Assembly (NCBI GenBank): GCA_011109175.1
Contig: RDEW01000026.1
Location: 327,695-391,694 of the forward strand
Direction of reading: 5' to 3'
Source: Dicyema japonicum
Taxonomy: Eukaryota; Dicyemida; Rhombozoa; Dicyemidae
DNA: 64,000 nt
Positions 1-10,404 of this stretch are shown piece after piece. The notes beneath the pieces were generated by a model, which had not been told where the DNA came from, did not search any database, and saw only the letters and a program-made list of their open reading frames with translations. The translations under genes and the position numbers were made by a program. The first letter of the stretch is position 1. The number at the start of each line of letters is the position of its first letter.

Positions 1-340
1 GTCCTTCTGGTAATTAACCATTTGGCTAAGTGTGGGGGTTCTGTGTTTCATTTACAAAAACCGTTGTTCCGTGTTGATTTCTCTGAGAGAAAGAATCATG
101 GAACAAAATATTCAAGTTCAATTTTCAACAAGTAAGGGAGAAACTAAGGTTTCATTCTGTGTCACCTGTGAAAAGTATTGAGGGGAGATTGGTTACGCAC
201 TGCAGTTGACTTGAAATCGAATATGGTCTTATTAATGTAGAAATATCAGAAGTAGTTCAATACAATATTGATTGTACATAATAATAACACTTCCAACTTT
301 AGTAGGTAATGTTTACAGTACTTAAACCTTACATTTAGGG
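1..340. other. No gene seen
   Basis: No ORF, RNA or clear element could be read here. The first bases resemble a short motif (gtccttctgg) also found near 47127 beside a tRNA-like stretch, so it may be the edge of a dispersed repeat. Confidence 0.4.
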
Positions 341-575
341 GAACACACACTTCATTTTGAGAAGTCCATCTGCGAAGATTAATATGAGAGGCGTCTGAAC
401 TAATCGACCAACACCGTGCCTGTTAGTCACTGAAAGATGCTAATGGGATGACGCTTAGGAGAACACACACTATATTTTGAGAAGTCCATCTGCGAAGATT
501 AATATGAGAGGCGTCTGAACTAATCAACCAACACCGTGCCTGTTAGTCACTGAAAGATGCTAATGGGATGACGCT
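341..575. repeat. Tandem duplication, 120-bp unit, two copies
   Basis: The block starting gaacacacac at 341 starts again at 461 and is nearly identical (a few substitutions such as ttcatttt/tatatttt). Both copies end in gatgacgct. No coding capacity is apparent. It directly precedes a LINE C-terminal fragment, so it may be part of that element or a duplication of its flank. Confidence 0.85.
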
Positions 576-832
576 CGGATCAATGCCTTCCTGCTCAGTA
601 CCGTCGGGACCCACCTTGAAGACGATACTGTCCGCACCGGTATCTCCATCAGAATTGGACTGAAGATTTGCCAGACTCACAATTGTCAGTGCGGTAGTTC
701 CTGTTATGGACATCAATGCAGGACGATTTTCAAGATATTAAGGCGATCAACAAAATTGTTAATCGAGTAATGGAGTCTGCTGGATACCCCTCCATACTTG
801 AACAAGTTGGCCTGGATAGAGGAGAGGTAAAA
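576..832 (+). pseudogene. LINE C-terminal zinc/REL-type endonuclease fragment
   Basis: Forward frames read a stretch with LLSTVGTHLEDDTVRTGIS, then a cysteine cluster (CQCG, later a conserved G-H-x-C), then after a frame change INKIVNRVMESAGYPSILEQ and VGLDRG. This order is typical of the C-terminal region of certain non-LTR retrotransposon polyproteins, where a Cys/His cluster precedes a restriction-like endonuclease core (GKRPDG...WD.T). The copy breaks off at GLDRGE where the 147-bp duplication begins. It is frameshifted and dead. The same domain recurs at 2340-2640, 5560-5958 (minus) and 18600-18860. Confidence 0.65.
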
Positions 833-1114
833 TAACTGGAAGGAATCACAATTTTTCCATTCGAGGAAAAGAACTTTTATCACAAATTTGTCATGTTTCT
901 TGTGGAGGAGTTGATTTGCCAATTTACTCAAAGATATTATGGAAATGATGCAAGATGTGTGTTAGAAGGAGAGGTAAAATAACTGGAAGGAATCACAATT
1001 TTTCCATTCGAGGAAAAGAACTTTTATCACAAATTTGTCATGTTTCTTGTGGAGGAGTTGATTTGCCAATTTACTCAAAGATATTATGGAAATGATGCAA
1101 GATGTGTGTTAGAA
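821..1114. repeat. Tandem duplication, 147-bp unit, two copies
   Basis: The segment starting ggagaggtaaaataactgg at 821 starts again at 968 and runs with almost no difference to about 1112. It carries the start of the RPC3-like exon, so the 5' end of that gene is duplicated. The first copy is cut off after the codons for DARCVLE. Confidence 0.9.
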
Positions 1115-1255
1115 ACTATTATGACCAGGCAGAACATACGTAAAGCAGAATTAATTAGAAAATTAAAGAAGTTTTCACAGGATCATATAAATTTGATCAT
1201 TTGTATTCTCTTACAATACAAGCGCGGTAGATACACTGTATGCCACGGAAAAAGC
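1040..1255 (+). CDS. Possible first exon of RNA polymerase III subunit RPC3 (POLR3C/RPC82-like)
   Basis: An ATG at 1040 opens about 70 codons beginning MFLVEELICQFTQRYYGNDA and continuing through VLETIMTRQNIRKAELIRKL to ICILLQYK. The layout (two N-terminal helices, a short-side-chain A..V motif, then a helix-turn-helix and a Gln-rich 'LLQY' helix) resembles the first winged helix of RPC3/RPC82, a Pol III subunit that helps open the promoter. The rest of the protein is not found: from about 1255 the sequence turns into LINE debris. The exon is either the start of a gene disrupted by retrotransposon insertion or a duplicated fragment. Recognition is by eye only and another winged-helix protein is possible. 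Confidence 0.35.
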
Positions 1256-1257
1256 AA

Positions 1258-1480
1258 GAGAATAAATACGAAGCGTTGCACGATCGGCTCACGTTCTACC
1301 CCATCGTAGTTGAGACAACAGGGGGAATAAGCGGGAATCGCTACTTTCCCTAAAGAAACTGGGACTCTTAGCTACACTAAAAAGCCACGACGCACGTGAG
1401 ACACTGTGGCTTCTCTAGTTGATCTCTGTTGAGGCAGTGCAAATCGACAATGTCGGCGGGGATCACTTTTGATTGATTTT
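1258..1480 (+). pseudogene. LINE 3' coding fragment (PIVVETTGGISG block)
   Basis: A forward frame reads YEALHDRLTFYPIVVETTGG followed by frameshifted sequence equivalent to a Leu-rich tail. The same stretch, independently decayed, is found at 44170-44395 (plus) and 57926-58082 (minus). Such a 'YP+V..T.GG.S' block lies near the end of the polyprotein of several LINE families. It has stops and frameshifts and is a remnant. Confidence 0.55.
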
Positions 1481-1672
1481 TGTGTTTTTGATAAATAAAA
1501 ATTTTAAACAAAAAAAGAAGTAAGAAAAGTAATGTTAATCCAAGGCAAATCCAAAACATTAAATATGTTCCTGACTTCACGTTCTTTTTGTTTGTGTGTG
1601 AGTCCCAGAAGACAATCCGGTTCTTCAGCAATGAGACAACCTACTTATTAATGAAAAATAACATTTTTGTTC

Positions 1673-1898
1673 CCACGATGATCTTCTACTTACATGTTCT
1701 CCTTGTTTCCACAAGTCTGATTCTCTCTGGAGAGTCTTATCAGATATACGACTAAAAAAATTCACAAATTCAGATTTGATAGCACCACGATGATCTTCTA
1801 CTTACATGTTCTCCTTGTTTCCACAAGTCTGATTCTCTCTGGAGAGTCTTATCAGATATACGACTAAAAAAATTCACAAATTCTGATTTGATAGCACT
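1673..1898. repeat. Tandem duplication, 112-bp unit, two copies
   Basis: The block starting ccacgatgatcttctactta at 1673 repeats at 1785 with a single visible difference (attcagattt versus attctgattt). It is non-coding and looks recent. Confidence 0.9.
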
Positions 1899-2339
1899 GA
1901 TTCCAAGGAAATCTCACGATAAAGTTTGGAAGAATTGGTTTGAGGACTCCTGCCGATTTGGACATTCCATGCTACCTATTGTTCCTTGCAAGCTTCTGTG
2001 CCATGGCCAACTCAATCGTATATATACAACTCAATCGCCTCAGATTAAGTCTGGAACTCTGTGATTGACAAGATTGTACAGCGGAAAACAAGTGGGCTTG
2101 GTGTTCCGAAGAACTTAATCTCTCAATAGGTATGAGATGAAATTTTTTGTGAAAAAGCTAAATGAACTTTAAGGTCCGCGGATACCCATCGCCACGTCTA
2201 TACTGCGTCTGCTGAGAATTCGGGTCCTGGCTCAATTCCTTTCCGGTACGGGTAGTTGGTACTCTGTTTGACGGGAATACAATTCGCTTTGAAGTTATTT
2301 TGGCTAGGCTTTGAAATCTGCTAGAACACCGATGCCAAT

Positions 2340-2640
2340 GCAGTTGAATGGTTGACACGAAGAGGCTACATCTGCTGTCATGCAAACGGAGCGCCAGGAG
2401 ATTCACTCGTCACGTCATGTTAAACTCGACAGTCATGAGGGTCATCGAAGACGCCAGCTTAACTTGCCTTCTGGAACCAGTCGGTCTTGACAGAGGTAAT
2501 GGCAAGAGGCCGGATGACGTAACAACCATGCAATGGAGCCAATGGAGGTGTCTTACTTGGGATTCAACGTGTACGGACACTTTTTCTAATTGGAATTTGC
2601 TCTAGTCATCGTTGCGCGCGGTTCCGTAGCGAGTACTCCT
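2340..2640 (+). pseudogene. LINE REL-type endonuclease domain fragment
   Basis: The forward frame reads HLLSCKRSARRFTRHVMLN, then LLEPVGLDRGNGKRPDDVTT, then W and WDSTCTDTFSNWNLL. The C-K-R...RH element is the end of the Cys/His cluster, and the KRPDD...WDSTCTDT element is the PD-D/E-K-like core of the endonuclease-like tail found in some LINE polyproteins. Stops follow the core and no upstream reverse transcriptase is attached. It is a dead 3' fragment, homologous to 576-832, 5560-5958 and 18600-18860. Confidence 0.7.
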
Positions 2641-2644
2641 AAAG

Positions 2645-3345
2645 ATTTGAAAAAATGAGCAATTATCGCGGCATTGGGGAACAGTTCGCTTTCTAGCCGA
2701 TCTCTGTCGACACGTCTGCCGTTATTCGTCTGAGTTCATCAGGTTAATCGGCGACTCGAATGTCTGTGGAAGGATGAGCCTAGAATGACACTATGGCTCT
2801 TCCCGAACATTGGGCTCACGATAAAGAGTGTAACTCTCATTACGTGCTCAATGCCTGTAGGCTATAACTGAGACCTTGTCATATCAACTAACTTTATTAT
2901 TTAATAAATGTCGAAATTTATAGGAATTCTAACATATTAATGACAATTGCAGGTGATCCACGGTAGGCAAAAAGATTGTCAAAGAAACCTTGTCCACAAC
3001 TTAGACTGGGAGTTTCACTTAGATAGTACTCAGAAGCATTGATTTTGAAGTCTGCATCTTAATAATTTGTTTCCCTCAAAGCATAAATGGCTCTTGAGCA
3101 AGGGATAACGTTGTGCCGACCAAACCCATCCTTCAATTGTTTATTACAGACTTCCAAAGAAAGGTGAAGAAGTAGGTCCGCCCTCTTCCTTTTTCATCAC
3201 ATGTCTATCATTCTCAGGAGGAAGAGTTTTCACAATGGTAATCTCAGTCAGTGAAGTAGGTGAGGAATATTTCCAATATTATTTAATAAATATAATTTTC
3301 AATATTATTTAATAAATAAAAATATAAAATTATGTTGTAATAAAG
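2645..3345. other. Intergenic, decayed sequence
   Basis: No gene is readable. The stretch 3050-3250 resembles 50690-50900, the 3' end of the minus-strand LINE there (shared aggtgaagaagtaggtccgc-like block and ...gaagagtt...), so it is probably a minus-strand LINE 3' remnant. 3250-3350 is very AT-rich and precedes the start codon of the next gene. Confidence 0.4.
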
Positions 3346-3350
3346 TAACC

Positions 3351-4717
3351 ATGAACACAGCACATTACTATGATGATTTATTTTTGGATGATGTAGAGGA
3401 TAGTGAAGTAATGTTGAATATATAATGAGATTATGGAAGTATTAAAGAGGCAAATGGGTGACAATCATGAAATAGGCCATTACGACGAGTACATAACAGA
3501 TAATGTAGTGAATAGGGATATTTACAGTTTAAACAGTAATAATAATGATAATTAAGTATTACAACAAAAGTATGACAAATTGGAGTGTCTGTATAACAGA
3601 AGGGGTGAATTTATTGACCAATTGAAAGAAGAGGGGAGTAAAAGAGAAGAAGAGTATGAAAGACAAATACGAGAACTGAAACATAAACTATTAATAAGTG
3701 AAGGTTATATTAATAATAATAAATAGGAGAGAAGGATGGTGTATTAGTGAAATTAGATAATATGCATAAAACTAATGATAGTCTTGTGGAAGACTTAAGA
3801 AATAATGAAAGCTTATTGGATGATGCTAATAGTAGAATTATAAATATAAGTAACGAAAAATTAAAGGTAGTAAATGACTAAACATATTAGTTGGAAGAGA
3901 ATGTCTCAATGGCTTACGACAATATAAGAATGTTAAATGAGGAGATAATACATTTGTCCTCAAATGACGTCATTTCAAAGATTCAAGCAAAACACCAAAT
4001 AATGATTAAACTGATAAAGCAAGACCTACAAGGACAAATTGATTCATTAGAGGGGAAGAATTCACAATATATAATGGATATTAATAATAAAGTATTTTAA
4101 TTTACTATTTTAATATTAATTATAAATAAATTATTATTAGAATTCACAATTTATGTGTCTAGAGGAAGAATTTGAATTATTAAAAAGGGAAAATATGGCT
4201 ACAATAAATTCTCTTGTGAGACAACTGGAGAATAGTAATTTTAATGAAAACATCAAACATGAAAATACAACATTAAAACAATTTAATGATTCTCTACAAA
4301 AGGAAATTGCTGATTTGATGCTAAATTCAATTGATAAATGTGACAATTGTGATTTGGCAAATAAACAACTTGAAGAATTAAAATATTTATATGAAAATGA
4401 ATTAAACACATGTAAGGATAAACTACAACGAGAACAATCCACAGTCACTCTTTATTTGTCTGAAAAGACTATTTTGGAGGAAGAATTAAAGTATATTATA
4501 TTTAATATTCAGGAAAGTCTTGTCAAATAACCAGGAGACTACTGATGATGTTTTGATAATGTTCTATTTATAGGATGAATTATGTCCAATGTGTATTAAT
4601 AAATTGGAGAAAATAAAGAAATCGTACAATGATACATTAACTAATATCAAAAGTATTTTGTTCTTTATTATCATAGGGGATGTTAGTCACTATATTAATA
4701 ATATTGATTTTATTTAA
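3351..4717 (+). CDS. Intact coiled-coil protein with two CxxC pairs, nine exons
   Basis: Splicing out eight GT-AG introns (3408-3429, 3536-3556, 3704-3726, 3867-3890, 4092-4140, 4491-4512, 4550-4573, 4653-4676; 22, 21, 23, 24, 49, 22, 24 and 24 nt) gives a continuous 385-residue protein ending at TAA 4715-4717. It is acidic, rich in Glu/Lys/Asn/Leu, with long helical stretches such as KREEEYERQIRELKHKLLIS and LANKQLEELKYLYENELN, so mostly coiled coil. There is no signal peptide or membrane segment. Two cysteine pairs stand out, CDNC in the long sixth exon and CPMC near the end (ELCPMCINKLEKIKK), which could bind zinc or link coils. I do not recognise the family: a cytoskeletal, centrosomal or tethering protein would fit, and CPxC in a coiled coil also recalls zinc-hook proteins. 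It is one of the few undamaged genes here. Confidence 0.8.
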
Positions 4718-4759
4718 TGTTTTTTAAAACAAAAAATTAAATTCAAAATAAAATTGGTA

Positions 4760-5130
4760 ATGTTTTGTGTGCATTCATGCCAAACCCTAGAAGAGAACAA
4801 GATACTAGAGCGCAGACCTCCTGAGATTAGCGCTTCAGAATTGCTCAGAGTTGAATTTTGTCGTCTACGATGTGGACATCATTTGTCTCTGGCTGGTAGA
4901 GTAGATCTGGATCTTTTTGTTTGGTCTGGACCACCAGGGCTCGACGTGAAAGTAATGGATCTCTGGGAGCGTCCTATCTCCAGCTTTCAACCCGGAGCCT
5001 GAAAGTCTCCACTGAAAATATGTGTCGGTGCAGGCCCCATAAGAAATCAAGCATTTTCTCCGAGAGAAAGAGAAAACATTACACCGTCCGGGTGCCTTCC
5101 ATCTCTACGACCCATGCTCACCGATTATAG
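4760..5130 (+). pseudogene. LINE C-terminal fragment (RLRCGHHLSL motif)
   Basis: A forward frame contains SELLRVEFCRLRCGHHLSL. This 'LR.GH..L..YL.RIG' motif marks the region after the reverse transcriptase in jockey/CR1-like LINEs and is also found, better preserved, at 40587-40874 on the minus strand. The rest is frameshifted and no complete domain survives. Confidence 0.45.
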
Positions 5131-5149
5131 AGTTAACGGGAATGCAACC

Positions 5150-5555
5150 GCCTCAAGAAAGCTTCACAACCTCGTTGATTGTGGCAAGCTTTGGAAACAA
5201 ATAATTAATTATTAGGCCATGGAAGGTCTTTCTGTATTTGATTATTAAAGTCCCCGGAGACGTAAAATATGGTGGCGTTGTTATTATTTAGACATGGAGG
5301 CAGGTTCGAACTTGTTGCGAACGGTCAATTGTGAAAGACAGGACTGACAAGAAACAGGGGGAAATAGATTGGATTAGTTTCTGGATTATTTGTGCCACGC
5401 TTTATTTACCATTCGCCTAAACGGACGACAGGACAAAATGAATACCTTTTAAATTTTTTATTTAATTACTTCATTTTTTATATTAAAGACAATTATTTAA
5501 CAAAGAAACAAATACTAGTTAAGGAAGCCGGCTGCGTGGATCGCGAACGAGTTCC
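5150..5555. other. No gene seen
   Basis: AT-rich sequence with only short open frames and no recognisable motif. Confidence 0.4.
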
Positions 5556-5559
5556 CTCG

Positions 5560-5958
5560 GAGTATGGCCATTCCAATCTTTTGTCTCATCCATAACCCTT
5601 CTCGTTGATCCCTTTCGTTTCTGGAAAACATTCCTCTGAGTTCGCGCAAGAACTTAGCCGTCATTGGACCAACGACTCCCGACCGCAACAAGAGTAAATC
5701 GGTACCGGTCCCCGAGGCAAGAATATTTCTTGATTTTTAGGTTTTCCGCGGTCGAAGCAGCTGCTCCTGGTGTCTGAACCGTTTTGAAAAGATTCGTGCT
5801 TGAATATGTGTCAACACAAGCTGCGTCCCAGACCAAGATCTTCCGGATGTGTAAGTGAAAAGGGTCATCCCGTCATGTCTCTTTCCATCTCCTCGATCGA
5901 GACCCACTTGTTCAAGCTGTAATGGGAAGCCTATAGCCTTCAGAGCTCTGACGATCAC
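5560..5958 (-). pseudogene. LINE REL-type endonuclease domain fragment (minus strand)
   Basis: Reading the minus strand from 5958: LQLEQVGLDRGDGKRHDGMT, then after one frameshift LVWDAACVDTYSSTNLFK, AAASTAENLKIKKYSCLGDR and YRFTLVAVGS. This is the best-preserved copy of the GKRPDG...WD...VDT...K..KY...Y.F..+AV domain also seen at 2340-2640 and 18600-18860. The catalytic-type Asp pair is kept but RPD has become RHD. One frameshift and a later stop make it a dead copy. It ends next to the single N at 5977. Confidence 0.7.
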
Positions 5959-5976
5959 ATCGTCAGAGCAGCGTGA

Positions 5977-5977
5977 N
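5977..5977. other. Single-N junction at the edge of a segmental duplication
   Basis: The lone N lies exactly where sequence homologous to 24596 onward begins (left flank unique, right flank duplicated). It may be a scaffolding join. Confidence 0.6.
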
Positions 5978-5984
5978 AATTACC

Positions 5985-6575
5985 GTTGTCACCAATGCTA
6001 TTAAACATGTTTCTCTGTGACCTCTTATCCCAAACCACTAAAAACTCAATTCTTTTATTTGGATGATAGCGTGATTTCAGTGAAACATCGAAGAGTCGAG
6101 GAAGATTAAAAGTGATTCATAGAATCAGTTCAAGATCTATTAAACCTGATGGATCTTATGTTCTTGAAGAACCGTCTAAATATATCACCAGGAAAATCAT
6201 ATGTAATGGCGTTTACCTTATCACGAAAAGAAATACGGACAACGCCAAAAAAAATTGTATGATTAACTGATCCCCATTAAGAAGACCCTTTTAATCTTTG
6301 GAGTCATCCTGGATCCTCTCCTCACATTCACTCATCAAGTGTACCTGGTAACCGCGAGGATCCATAAAATTGGAATTCTCAAGGCTTTTACGCACTTCCA
6401 AATATTTTCCCGCACATTGTTAGAGCTTCTATGCAAACAGTTTTTTCCCAATTTACTTGTTTTGGCGGCTTCTTTTGCTGATTGGTAGAAGCGATGGATT
6501 CGGAGCCACAGAAATTGATGAAACCGGACAGTGCATTTCCTCTGATGATTTTACAATGAAATACGCTCAATTAGC
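5985..6575 (+). pseudogene. LINE fragment, C-terminal part of reverse transcriptase and tail
   Basis: Plus-strand sequence homologous to 15300-15880, 21440-22030 and 24596-25180. In the better copies this reads PLSPMLFNMFLCDLLS, then LNLMDLMFLKNRLNISPGKS, then GVILDPLLTFTHQVY, the order expected after the GVPQGSPLSP motif of a LINE reverse transcriptase. This copy has lost the upstream half at the N junction and is frameshifted. Confidence 0.65.
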
Positions 6576-6954
6576 CAGCACCTTTCTCTTTTATCATTTT
6601 TCCTCTTCCGATTCTGTTTGGGAGGGTCAGTGATCTTTAAGATCTTTATTATTGATACAAAATAAAATAAAAAGTTCATATACAGCGGCTGCCTTGACTG
6701 ACTTTATTTACCAGAAATTAATTTTTACTACAATTTATCTCTGCTATCAAGGGCGTTTATGACGAGTTGGCTGATCCGGTCTTCGACTTGGTACGTTTGA
6801 TTTATTTGGATGAAATTATATTTTATAAAAATATACGAATTTAAGACTTAATCTGGATGGTTTTATAGCTTTGTTTGAGACGATTAGCATTTAAAAAATA
6901 CCAGAATGTTTTGGGTACCACGATTTATAAAATACACATTTCCCATTTTCAAAA

Positions 6955-7352
6955 ACCCCGGGGTACCGAGAAAAAAAGAAAAATAAAACTATTAGGTGTT
7001 CCCAGTCCCCGCAATATGTGTAACCGGTAAATTCATCATCGCCAGTAAATACATCGTTAATAAATTCAAGGTACCGCGTGGGCGGGTTCTGAGATAAATT
7101 GGTAGAATTTTTGATTTTTAAAAAATAAAACTATTAGGTGTTCCCAGTCCCCGCAATATGTGTAACCGGTAAATTCATCATCGCCAGTAAATACATCGTT
7201 AATAAATTCAAGGTACCGCGTGGGCAGGTTCTGAGATAAATTGGTAGAATTTTTGATTTTTCTATTAATGTTAGAATGAAATTTTGGGGATTTACTGAGC
7301 GATAAAAATCATATCTGTCATTTCTTAAATTCTGTTGAGAAAATCTGCGCAA
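6955..7352 (-). pseudogene. LINE 3' end (minus) with tandem duplication
   Basis: The minus strand reads 72 codons ending ...MNLPVTHIAGTGNT and stop, a decayed version of the LINE C-terminal tail that ends R..L...AGIT elsewhere in the window, followed by the 3' tail with the ctcggtaccccgggg-like block seen in other tails. The segment from about 6980 to 7121 is repeated at 7122-7262 (about 142-bp unit). Block X' has a single copy (25596-25735), so the duplication came after the block duplication or is an assembly difference. Confidence 0.55.
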
Positions 7353-7775
7353 CCAAAAACGGCCTATTTGATAAACTTTACTGGATTTATAGTTTTATGT
7401 TAATTTTTCACATCTTGTAAATTTTTAAGATAATATTTTCGAAATGTTTAAGTAGTGGCATTCGCACTAAATATCTACTTAGCCTCTTTTGAATAAAAGG
7501 TTTTCCCTTTTCGTTAGCATAAACAAGGTCTGGAAATAACCCGAAGTTCTGAATAAAGGAATTGTCTGATTCAGGTAGGATCTGGTTCGAATTTCAGCCA
7601 GTCAAGAACTAAAAGAGATGAAAAATCACCAAAGCTACATGTGTATGATCATAGTTATATGTATGCTGCTATTGGATACCCTGTGATTTCAGTAGACCTT
7701 AAGATACCAAAGTAACGATACTGGAGTTAGTTTGAAATATATTTAAAAAAAAAGTTGGGTGCTCTCAGTCTACAG

Positions 7776-7822
7776 CAGGGGTGTCAAGCATGCGGCCCTT
7801 AAAAGGCATAAATGCGGCCCGA
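7776..7822. mobile_element. hAT-like terminal motif
   Basis: The sequence caggggtgtcaagcatgcgg followed by ccc and a second gcggcccg resembles the terminal inverted repeat of hAT-family DNA transposons (CAGGGGTGTC...GCGGCCC). The matching copy is at 26248-26295. No partner end in inverted orientation was found nearby. A hAT-type transposase remnant is present at 36130-37070. Confidence 0.4.
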
Positions 7823-7824
7823 TT

Positions 7825-8165
7825 TATTATTATTATTAATAGCAATTTCCGCGGAATCAGTAAAGTTAACTAATTTGAGATTCCACTTTTGCCATGCATC
7901 TCTGTACACGGGCTGTGAGTCGTTTCCATCCTCTCCTGTTGTTCGCATCCGCCCTCAGATCATCCAGATCCTCTGCTGTTTTCAGTTTTCTTCCTATGCA
8001 AGTGAGTTCTTTGTCGACCTCGATACGTTGTTTTGTTTAATACAGAAAATTATGATTCCATGGCCTGATTGGCTGGTGCCATTTCCGAAGCTCTTAGGAT
8101 ATGTCCAGAGTTGCTATTTCGCAGAAGTAACTTTATTCCCAATCTTTGTTGTTTGAGAAATTCTA
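7825..8165 (-). pseudogene. LINE C-terminal fragment (minus)
   Basis: Minus-strand frames read RIEVDKELTCIGRKLKTAED followed by LDDLRADANNRRGWKRLTAR and VQRCMAKVESQIS. The 'DD.R.DA..R..W+.L...' pattern is the usual end of RTE/CR1-like LINE polyproteins. Stops upstream show decay. The second copy is at 26300-26640. Confidence 0.45.
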
Positions 8166-8639
8166 TAGAGCTCGTTGTTGATTATCCGGTTTGACTAGTT
8201 ATTCCAAATAGAAGTCGCAGTTGGTTTTTGTGGAAAGAGTAGGGGTTTTCCGGTTTTTTGGAGGTTAAGCCCCAGGTTTCCCTTTATAAAGTAGGATTGG
8301 TTTGATAAAAAAAAAGTTGTACAATCGGCCCTATTTAATGGCTATAAAATAACAAAAAATCATTTTGTTATTTTTTACATTTAATTAAATTTTTTTACAA
8401 CTGCCTACGTCACTCCAGTTCCTTAAAAGTTTGGAAAAACAGTCGACTGTGTGTTTGTGAAAGTGGGGGATTCAGCGAGTAATAAAAACAAAAAAATGGA
8501 ACTTGGCTACAGTCGCAGGATTTCTTGCCTCTAAATATGCAATTGGCGACTGGGAAAGCATAGATATTAAGTCCCTCAAGGCCACTCAGAAAAAATATTT
8601 GTAAAATAAAATTTATTTCACAACACTACACTCTATTAT

Positions 8640-9530
8640 GTTCAAATGTATGGATGACCCAAATGTCGACCTATCTACTTCCTCAGAATGGTTATCCAAG
8701 TGAAATAATGGCCCACGGAGCGAACCATTGTACTGTCTTCTGCAAGACGGGGTCAATATGCAACCATTTAAAAAAAAGCAAGAAAACTGTTGATCATTTG
8801 GCCACTCAGTGTGGTAAAATGCTAAATAGTGAATATCTCCGAAGACATAATGAAGTGGTAAAGTGCATCCATCTTCATCTTTGTCGAATTTATGAAATCA
8901 AAAGAAGCAGGAAATTGAAAGGACATTCGGTTCAGTCAATATTGACGAATCAAAATGTCGAAATTGGAGTTGACGTCGATTTTGGCAGAAACAAAAGTCC
9001 AATACAATAAACCTGATATTTTTGTGTATGACAAAACAAAGAAGGAAGTAACTTTAATTGAAGTAGGGATTACCTCACAAGACAGACTAAAGCAAGTTGA
9101 AGTTGAGAAACTTCACAAATATGACTTGCTACAAATGAACTTTCGCTGCTCTATGAATGCCAAGTGAAGATTATTCCAGTGGTTTTGACATGGGATGGAG
9201 TTGTCTCAAGATGCTTCAAGAATCATATGGATAAATTATCTATTGAAGAATCAACGAGGACTTACATCCAATCGGTTGTGCTGAAGAGAACGCTTGAAAA
9301 TATGCTCATTGAACATAAGCATTGAATGAAGGTATACGATGAAGAGTAAGTCTCTGCTACCTCCCAACTTGTGGAACTGGCATGCCGTGAGGACAGCCCA
9401 CTGGACTCTAATGGAGATATTTTGACTGAATCTGATGTGGAGATGCGGAGTAACAGGAAGGTTATAGAACACTCTTCTTCTAAGAGAAGAAGAGAGATTA
9501 CCAACAATTTGGATCAAAATCCGCTTAATT
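8640..9530 (+). pseudogene. R2-like LINE C-terminus: zinc cluster and REL endonuclease (copy 1)
   Basis: Forward frames contain C-x3-C, then VDHLATQCGKMLNSEYLRRH and NEVVKCIHLHLCRIYEIKRS, then YNKPDIFVYDKTKKEVTLIE, VEVEKLHKYDLL, VKIIPVVLTWDGVVSRCF and TYIQSVVLKRTLENML. This is the CCHC cluster with its R-H, then the KPDI...D...E core and K..KY helix of the restriction-enzyme-like endonuclease that ends R2/NeSL-type retrotransposon proteins. The tail carries SSSKRRREI, possibly a nuclear signal. At least two frameshifts separate the pieces. The better-preserved copy is 27120-28000, and a third, more decayed one lies on the minus strand at 43340-43670. Confidence 0.7.
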
Positions 9531-9599
9531 AGTTAATTTATTGGATTATTAAGTATTAAGTCCCTATAAAAACAAACTGGTATCCAATTTTTTTTAACC

Positions 9600-10130
9600 T
9601 ATTCTACAAGACTAAAGAATATATTACAAGGTTGAGAAACATACTACGGGCCGAATAGACATATTCTACAAAAACGAAGGAACCTTTGGGGGACGCAGTA
9701 GCCAAAGGGTCAAAACTCCGGATATTTTCCAAGTTGGACCTAGTACCCACATCAATTGATCCTTACATTCGTTTCCGGGTCTACACGGGAATTTGTTATC
9801 CAGGCCATTGATCCCTACAGGACCTGAGACTACTGGATGTCATACTGGAGTTGGGACTTACAGGGGGGTACCCACACCATTTGTTTCCTACATTCGAATT
9901 GGGATCTACACGGTACTTTGTTAACCACATCATCGGTCCCTGCAGGACGGTTAGGGACCACCGTGGAATAACATACTGGGGAAAGGACCTACAAATGGAG
10001 AACTAAATGGAGATGGGCGTACTGGCTTTGTATCTACAACGTTCTGGAGATAAATTACTAATTGAATGGATAGCAAGGATAAATGGTACCCGGATGAACA
10101 GTCCAGGCCAACTGGCGGACTGGTTACCTA
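9600..10130. repeat. Non-coding block with degenerate internal tandem units
   Basis: GC-richer than its surroundings and without ORFs. Two to three degenerate units of roughly 125 bp can be recognised by the recurring order acccacatc...cctacattcg...gggtctacacgg...ttgttatccaggcc...ccctacaggac and its variants. A second copy of the whole block is at 28080-28610. Its base composition and internal repetition resemble a satellite or a structured untranslated region of an element. Confidence 0.5.
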
Positions 10131-10190
10131 TTCAATGACTTGTTGTTTTTAATTCATTAATTCAATTAATTTTTAACGTGTATAGGGAAT

Positions 10191-10345
10191 GAATTGTATT
10201 TTTTGCCTCCTTATACTCCTCAACTTAATCCAATTGAAGAGTTTTTTCTGTTTGGAAAAATAACATAAAAAATTGTAGGAACTCTGAGGAATTAACAAAC
10301 GCAATCCAAACACATGCGGAGCTATTTATTTAAAGCATTGGCTAA
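10191..10345 (+). pseudogene. IS630/Tc1-type transposase C-terminal fragment
   Basis: The frame reads ELYFLPPYTPQLNPIEEFF, then after a one-base slip in a T run SVWKNNIKNCRNSEELTNAI and QTHAELF. LPPY(S/T)P.LNPIE is the catalytic-Glu motif of the IS630-Tc1-mariner DDE superfamily. The upstream catalytic Asp regions are gone. The X' copy at 28649-28800 carries the same slip, so the damage predates the duplication. Confidence 0.7.
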
Positions 10346-10404
10346 TGAAAAATTTTAATTTACAGTTGTTTTTTTCAATTAATTATAAAATTGGGTTTTT
10401 TTAA

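Noticed and set aside
1377-1631. 84-codon minus-strand frame with one strong hydrophobic segment (SGTYLMFWICLGLTLLFLLL)
   Set aside because: It overlaps, on the opposite strand, the LINE fragment at 1258-1480, and part of its sequence (agtcccagaagacaatccgg) resembles the body of the SINE at 52816-53130. The hydrophobicity comes from an A/T-rich run. Not enough for a gene.
4137-4448. 103-codon minus-strand frame
   Set aside because: It is the antisense of the large sixth exon of the coiled-coil gene.
9251-9517. Minus-strand frames of 81-88 codons, also at 27722-27976
   Set aside because: They are antisense shadows of the conserved C-terminal tail of the REL-type LINE.
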